Origin: Fomitopsis serialis
Lineage: Eukaryota; Basidiomycota; Agaricomycetes; Polyporales; Fomitopsidaceae
Reading direction: 5' to 3'
Assembly (NCBI RefSeq): GCF_022376445.1
Contig: NW_025955057.1
Span: forward strand, 88,003-152,002
Length of the DNA stretch: 64,000 nt
How positions within the stretch are numbered: position 1 is the first letter of the stretch; every line of letters begins with the position of its first letter. Below, one piece after another: positions 59,201 through 64,000 of the stretch. Both the position numbers and the translations under genes were made by a program. Under the pieces are notes generated by a model, which saw only the letters and a list, made by a program, of their open reading frames with translations, did no database searches and had not been told where the DNA came from.

Positions 59201-60993
59201 TCGCCGCTCTCGTCGCGTGCAGAGAACGCTCTGAAGAACGACTCTGGGTCAATAGACGGGCTGATGCCCGTCTGACCAAAGGCAAAGCGCGCGAGGTCAT
59301 AAAGCTTGCGAACAGTGAAATCACCCACAGACTGGCGATCACCAATGGCTAGACCATCCACAGCATAGCTGAGACGGTTGGAGTGGCAGCCACGGTCCTC
59401 ATCAAAGCTGTAATATATCAGGTAAAAAGCGCAAAAAAAGACGAAAATAATCGGACTCACTCAGGGTTGTAAAGTTCAGGCCTACCTGGAGGCCACTATG
59501 CTCTCCGCCTGGGAGGGCTGCAAGAGCAAGCACAGACTGCCCCTTCATGATTTTCCCCATAGGGTACATCACATGGTTGAGGCGCAGAGCGTCACTCGCG
59601 ATGGACTGATGCGGGTCAGAGACGTACGGGCTCATGCCACCGTGATAGTGTAGCCCAGAGAACAAGACCGTGAGCAGGTCTGCCCTCTCCGTCTCGACCT
59701 CAGCAAACTTGTCTGGAAGTTTCACGAAGGCATGTATCTCAGGAAAGAGGAAGATACCAGGGTGTATGCCTTCATGAAACTTCGAGAACACAGTCATGAT
59801 AGACATCGCACCTGCAGAGTCCTGATCATCTTGGTGTAGACCACCAAAGGTGCCCAGAGACTTGTTCAGGTCACCAGCTCCTGTAGGACATAGTCAGAGA
59901 CTTGAAAAAAGCGGAAAAAAGCGGAAAAAGAGTGAAAAAGCGTAAAAAAAAGCGAAAAAGGACTTGCCTTTGAGCAGCTCACTAAGTTTCTCAGGTGGAG
60001 AAATGTTCAGCTGGCTACCGCTGAAGCAGACATTGTCTGTCGTGCCCGGGCGGAAGTACCCGAGCAGCTTCGCAATGTTCTCCAGCATACCGTACAGCTC
60101 AGGCTGGATCTCACGCAAGACGTGCGTACCGAGTCCACCACCAAGCTGAAAGTACAAGTCAGTAACACACATGTATGCGCAAGATGTACTTACACGTGTG
60201 AGCTCACGGCGTATGAGAACATCCTCACCATCCTCATCAGAGAACAGTTTGCTCTCGACACAGGGCGTCAGGATACCATTCTGCCTCTGCTGCGACTGAG
60301 CAATGGCGTAGACACGACCATCTTTGCGGTGATCCTTCAAGCCCTTGTCAAGGACAAGGCGCTCGAAGGCAGTACCATTCACCCACTTGCTGTGCACATC
60401 TCGGGTGGGAGGTGCGCGCAGCAAGTTGTCAGCATCAGCCGGCCCAATGATCCGGTCACGAACAGCTAAGTAGCCATCCACATACTCCGTGGGCATGTCC
60501 CTGCATAGGACAATCAGCATGCAGAGGAAGGATGCACTGAATTCACTCACTGCTGTGGGTAGATGTACGTGCGCAGCACATCCTGGTCTGGCGTTATGTT
60601 TGACTCGCTGTCAACGTAGACAGGCCGCGCAATGACCGAGTCACGTGCTTGAAGCGCAAACCAGCCTTAAAAGGCGTCAATGGCGCTAATCATACCTAAA
60701 CAAACTCACTTACCTTCTTCCAACGCCGCCTGCTCAGTTACCTTAGGTGTGACCCAGTCGCTAGGCTTCCTCATGCCGATGGCCCTCGCACCCTCCTCGC
60801 TATTGTCCACCAGCACGAGGTAGCAACGCGGATGGGTCATACCACGCACACCCGGGCACTCAGGGTGGTCATCATAGCGGAAAAGAGGGGGTGCAGACTC
60901 AGGGCGGTCAGGTAGGGGCTCCCAACGCTCTACCAGCCCCAAAATCACGCTGGCAGGTATGCCAAACAGATAGGCCTTGGAATAGCTGCCCAT
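56210..60993 (-). CDS. Large multi-exon protein with TET/JBP-like 2OG-Fe(II) dioxygenase domain
   Basis: Starts at ATG 60993 (MGSYSKAYLFGIPASVILGL). Exons 60993-60714, 60665-60551, 60500-60194, 60145-59968 and from 59880 keep phase. The core has FGGLHQDDQDSAGAMSIMTV (H-x-D iron ligands) and, about 65 residues on, LTVLFSGLHYHGGMSPYVSD (distal His) with a following Arg. GLHxD and FSGL..HGG are the pattern I associate with fungal TET/JBP dioxygenases, which oxidise 5-methylcytosine or thymine in DNA. After DRGCHSNRLSYAVDGLA the protein has a Lys/Glu-rich, disordered linker (58720-58850) in tiny exons. It ends in a long unknown C-terminal region (56210-58040; motif FHPANFNKEGAIASTLIIRG). The frame breaks near 57450, so it may be decayed. 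Such genes are often transposon-borne in basidiomycetes. Confidence 0.55.
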
Positions 60994-61009
60994 GGAGGTG
61001 TTCACAGGG

Positions 61010-61326
61010 CATCAGGGAATATTTTCGGGATTTACTCACTATTTTTCAACCCCATTCTCATCTCTGAACTCTCCAGGGAAACCCGGGGGCAGGCCAGGCT
61101 GGGACTGGCATGAAAAGGGGCAATCAGTGGGTATTCAGCCTGTTTAGGGCCCAAAACAGGTTAGAGATGCACTTACCATGGGTTTTCAGGTTGAATTTGG
61201 GATGGATGGCACAGGGGGAGGGCTACACAGCCAGAGGTTTCGGAGGAGATGAGGGAAAACAGAGAAGTCCAACATCGCAGAGGGCAGCCGCCCACTCGAG
61301 CGAGCGTAAGCGCCCGTGTGCCGCGG
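61010..61326. promoter_or_regulatory. Upstream region of the dioxygenase-like gene
   Basis: Separates the gene start from the hairpin cluster. No TATA-like element was clear. Open frames through this stretch run on into the satellite and are not credible genes. Confidence 0.3.
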
Positions 61327-61370
61327 CGGAGTCGTCGACAGGCCGGAATTCCGGCCTGTCGACGACTCCG
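61327..61370. repeat. 44-bp perfect palindrome, copy 2
   Basis: Base-for-base identical to 32852-32895. It is the first of a run of inverted repeats leading into the satellite. Confidence 0.95.
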
Positions 61371-61382
61371 GTCGCTCAAAAA

Positions 61383-61526
61383 GGGTTCGGACCTCGAACC
61401 CGCTACCATAAACGGACGCGTGCCTGTCCGTATATGGCTAGGCGCCCGCTCGGCATGGCGGACTCGAGCTGAGTCCGAACATGTGGCTGAGGGCGCTCGA
61501 GCGATCCTCCTCGAGCACCCTCAGCC
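61383..61526. repeat. Cluster of four hairpins
   Basis: GGGTTCG/CGAACCC (61383-61401, 7-bp stem); CCATAAACGGAC/GTCCGTATATGG (61406-61437, 11 of 12 pairs); CGGACTC/GAGTCCG (61459-61477); GGCTGAGGGCGCTCGAG/CTCGAGCACCCTCAGCC (61485-61526, 16 of 17 pairs). Loops are 5-8 nt. Confidence 0.85.
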
Positions 61527-61699
61527 AAGTCCATCGCGTCCAACGACGCGCATCGAACGGCCCGCAGAGAGGCGGAAGGGAGTGGGAGGGGCTAAAGGAA
61601 ATAAAGAGGTGAGTGACACACTTACTGACCTTCGACAAATACTGACCATCCAAAGTTGTCTTCTACTCGACGCCTGCCCACCCACTCGACGTCCATTGA

Positions 61700-63497
61700 C
61701 CGGTCCCGCGCCCGCTACCAATGCGTCATGCACGGTACAGGTTGCGCGAGGCTCTCCCATGCTGGGAGAGGCCTACGCGACCGGTTCCGTGCGCAGGCGC
61801 GTCGGTCCGAGCTCGCTCGGTCGACTTCCGTCCACCGAGCCACACACACACCCCAGGACCCCTTCCCGAGCCGCCAGGCCGCGCGTCATGCACGGTTCCG
61901 GTCGCGGCATGCTCTCCCATGCTGGGAGAGTCCTACGCGACCGGATCCGTGCGCAGGCGCGTCGGTCCGAGCTCGCTGGGTGGAATTCTGTCCACCCAGC
62001 GCCCAGCCCCACCTACTCGACCTCGACACGCCCGTCCCGCGCCCGTTTGCGGTGCGGAACGGTTGCGTCGGGCTCTCCCATGCTGGGAGAGCCCAGCGCG
62101 ACCGTTTCCCGTGAAACGGTCGCGGGTCTGAGCTCGCTGGGTGGACTTCTGTCCACCCAGCGCCCAGCCCCACCTACTCGACCTCGACACGCCCGTCCCG
62201 CGCCCGTTTGCGGTGCGGAACGGGTGCGTCGGACTCTCCCATGCTGGGAGAGTCCAGCACAACCGTTTCCCGTGAAACGGTCGCGGGTCCGAGCACGCTG
62301 GGTGGACTTCTGTCCACCCAGCGCCCAGTCCCACCCACTGCATCTCGCCCCGCCCGTCCCGCGCCCGTTTGCGGTGCGGAACGGTTGCGTCGGGCTCTCC
62401 CATGCTGGGAGAGCCCAGCGCGACCGTTTCCCGTGAAACGGTCGCGGGTCTGAGCTCGCTGGGTGGACTTCTGTCCACCCAGCGCCCAGCCCCACCTACT
62501 CGACCTCGCGCCGCCCGTCCCGCGCCCGTTTGCGGTGCGGAACGGTTGCGTCGGGCTCTCCCATGCTGGGAGAGCCCAGCGCGACCGTTTCCCGTGAAAC
62601 GGTCGCGGGTCTGAGCTCGCTGGGTGGACTTCTGTCCACCCAGCACCCGCCCACCTACTCGACCTCAACCGCCCGTCCCGCGCCCGTTTGCGGTGCGGAA
62701 CGGTGCGTCGGCTCTCCCATGCTGGGAGAGTCCAGCGCAACCGTTTCCCGTGAAACGGTCGCGGTCCGAGCTCGCTGGTGGACTTCTGTCCACCCAGCGC
62801 CCGTCCCACCCACTGCATCTCGCCCCGCCCGTCCCGCACCCGTTTGCGGTGCGGAACGGTTGCGTCGGGCTCTCCCATGCTGGGAGAGCCCAGCGCGACC
62901 GTTTCCCGTGAAACGGTCGCGGGTCTGAGCTCGCTGGGTGGACTTCTGTCCACCCAGGGCCCAGCTGACCTCCTTGACCTCAACCCGCCCGTCCCGCGCC
63001 CGTTTGTGGTGTGGAACGGTTGTGTCGGGCTCTCCCATGCTGGGAGAGCCCAGCGCGACCGTTTCCCGCGAAACAGCCACTGGTTCAGGCGTCTGGGTGG
63101 GCTTCTGTCCACCCAGGGTGCTCAGCACGGGCCAAGTCGTGCCAGGCCCCGTCCCGCGCCCGTTTGCGGTGCCGCATGGTCATGTTGTGCTCTCCCATGC
63201 TGGGAGAGCCCAGCACGACCATTTCCCGCGAAACAGCCGCGGTTTGGTTGCTCTCAGTGGACTTCTGTCCACCCAGGCCCAGCCCACCTCCTCAACCTCA
63301 ACCTGCCCATCCCGCGCCCGTTTGTGGTGTGGAACGGTTGTGTAGGGCTCTCCATGCTGGGAGAGCCCAGCGCGACCGTTTCCGCCAAAGTGGTCACAGG
63401 TTCCAGTGTATGGGTGGTCATCGTCCACCCAGGCCCCAGCCCACCTCCTTACCTCGACCCGCCCGTCCGCGTGTGTTTGCGGTGCGGAACGGTTATG
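61700..63497 (+). repeat. ~161-bp hairpin satellite, 11 tandem units
   Basis: The CTCTCCCATGCTGGGAGAG core recurs at 61752, 61912, 62073, 62234, 62395, 62556, 62712, 62870, 63030, 63190 and (one C lost) 63348, a period of 156-161 bp. A typical unit has three hairpins: GGGCTCTCCC/GGGAGAGCCC (loop ATGCT), CGCGACCGTTTC/GAAACGGTCGCG (loop CCGT) and GCTGGGTGGAC/GTCCACCCAGC (loop TTCT). Central units are nearly identical; the first two and last four are diverged, as expected for homogenisation by unequal exchange. Long ORFs on both strands merely reflect the repeat. The array ends abruptly within a unit at about 63497. Confidence 0.95.
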
Positions 63498-64000
63498 TCT
63501 GAATCAATCAAATTTTCATTTATCAATTTCATATTGGTCTTGTGCTGGCCTCAATGTACTAATCAAATGACTGTACTGCTAAAAGTAAGTATTGAGTAAT
63601 TCATTGTAGACTTGCTTATGAATATACTGTACAGTATGCTTGACTGTATATGTCTATATTGTCTGACATCTCCGCATAGTGCAACTTATCATGTATCCTT
63701 ATCAGCTAGCTACATGATGAGTCATAGTAAAGAGCACGTGTCACATGTGCCCTGATGCCAAGCCTCTTTTCTTGTCACATATAGTGGGCATTGGCGATTG
63801 CAATTCCTCATTCCCAACCCCCATGTTTGTCTTATTCCTCTCCATCTTTCTTCTGGAATGCTGGCCCTTGCAACAGTCCCAGCCTAGACAGACTATTTGC
63901 ATGTTGCCATGGGCATGCAGGTAGCCTTGCTAGGCTGGTTGACACAATGTATGTATGTATTTGAGTATAATACATTGACCTACTCTGATATAGGTTGCTG
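63498..64000. other. AT-rich DNA to window end, nothing recognised
   Basis: No ORF, repeat partner or motif was identified after the satellite. Confidence 0.35.

Noticed and set aside
62090..62130. CGTTTCCCGTGAAACG in the satellite resembles the bacterial parS/ParB site.
   Set aside because: The host is clearly eukaryotic, the core differs (CCGT instead of ACGT), and the match is explained by the hairpin stem.
63060..63075. TTTCCCGCGAAA looks like an E2F/MBF-type site.
   Set aside because: Present only in two late, diverged units; the other units have TTTCCCGTGAAA. There is no target gene nearby.
61700..63497. CRISPR-like regular spacing of palindromic repeats.
   Set aside because: The whole 161-bp unit is conserved, there are no unique spacers and the genome is fungal.
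61249..63600. Long open frames on both strands across the satellite (up to 395 codons).
   Set aside because: They arise from a stop-poor repeat with inverted repeats. The same peptide words recur in all frames and no intron or start context supports them.

Overview
The window reads as nuclear DNA of a filamentous basidiomycete, most likely an Agaricomycete. Genes are interrupted by many 50-60 bp GT-AG introns, coding DNA is GC-rich, and the transposon relics (Plavaka-type transposase, Ty1/copia, a LINE with a C-terminal zinc knuckle, a mobile Spt5-like gene) are typical of mushroom-forming fungi. I cannot name the species. I see no rRNA or tRNA gene and no CRISPR array.

Layout. 1-11.5 kb: AT-rich repeats, a decayed pair of paralogous ORFs (3.8-6.0 kb), a dead Plavaka transposase (6.3-7.4 kb), and a solo LTR (8867-11525, 5-bp target duplication) that carries a nested 2.1-kb GC-rich terminal-inverted-repeat element. 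11.9-25.1 kb: a compact gene island with glycogen synthase (-), ornithine carbamoyltransferase (+), a CAP59/CMT1-like GT69 glycosyltransferase (-), a p24/EMP24 cargo receptor (-), the 20S proteasome beta2 subunit (+) and a PTC7-like PP2C phosphatase (-). 25.2-56 kb: a large AT-rich repeat desert with an Spt5-like (NGN-KOW) ORF, a MITE, several multi-copy repeat families, a decayed 5.65-kb copia element with LTRs, PBS and polypurine tract, and a 5'-truncated LINE. 56.2-61.0 kb: a long multi-exon minus-strand gene whose middle domain looks like a 2OG-Fe(II) dioxygenase of the TET/JBP type. 61.3-63.5 kb: a hairpin cluster followed by 11 units of a ~161-bp satellite with up to three hairpins per unit.

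The island genes are housekeeping functions (glycogen storage, arginine synthesis, glycosylation, ER-Golgi traffic, proteolysis, signalling) and do not form a pathway cluster. Exon models for OTC, the GT69 protein and p24 close arithmetically. Glycogen synthase, proteasome beta2 and PTC7 each need one or more bases restored, mostly at homopolymers, which suggests assembly errors. The most unusual part is the right end, where a putative nucleic-acid-modifying dioxygenase gene directly abuts a CpG-rich hairpin satellite. One palindrome there is repeated exactly 28 kb away. The repeats and the copia, LINE and Plavaka relics show a transposon-dominated region around a gene-dense island.
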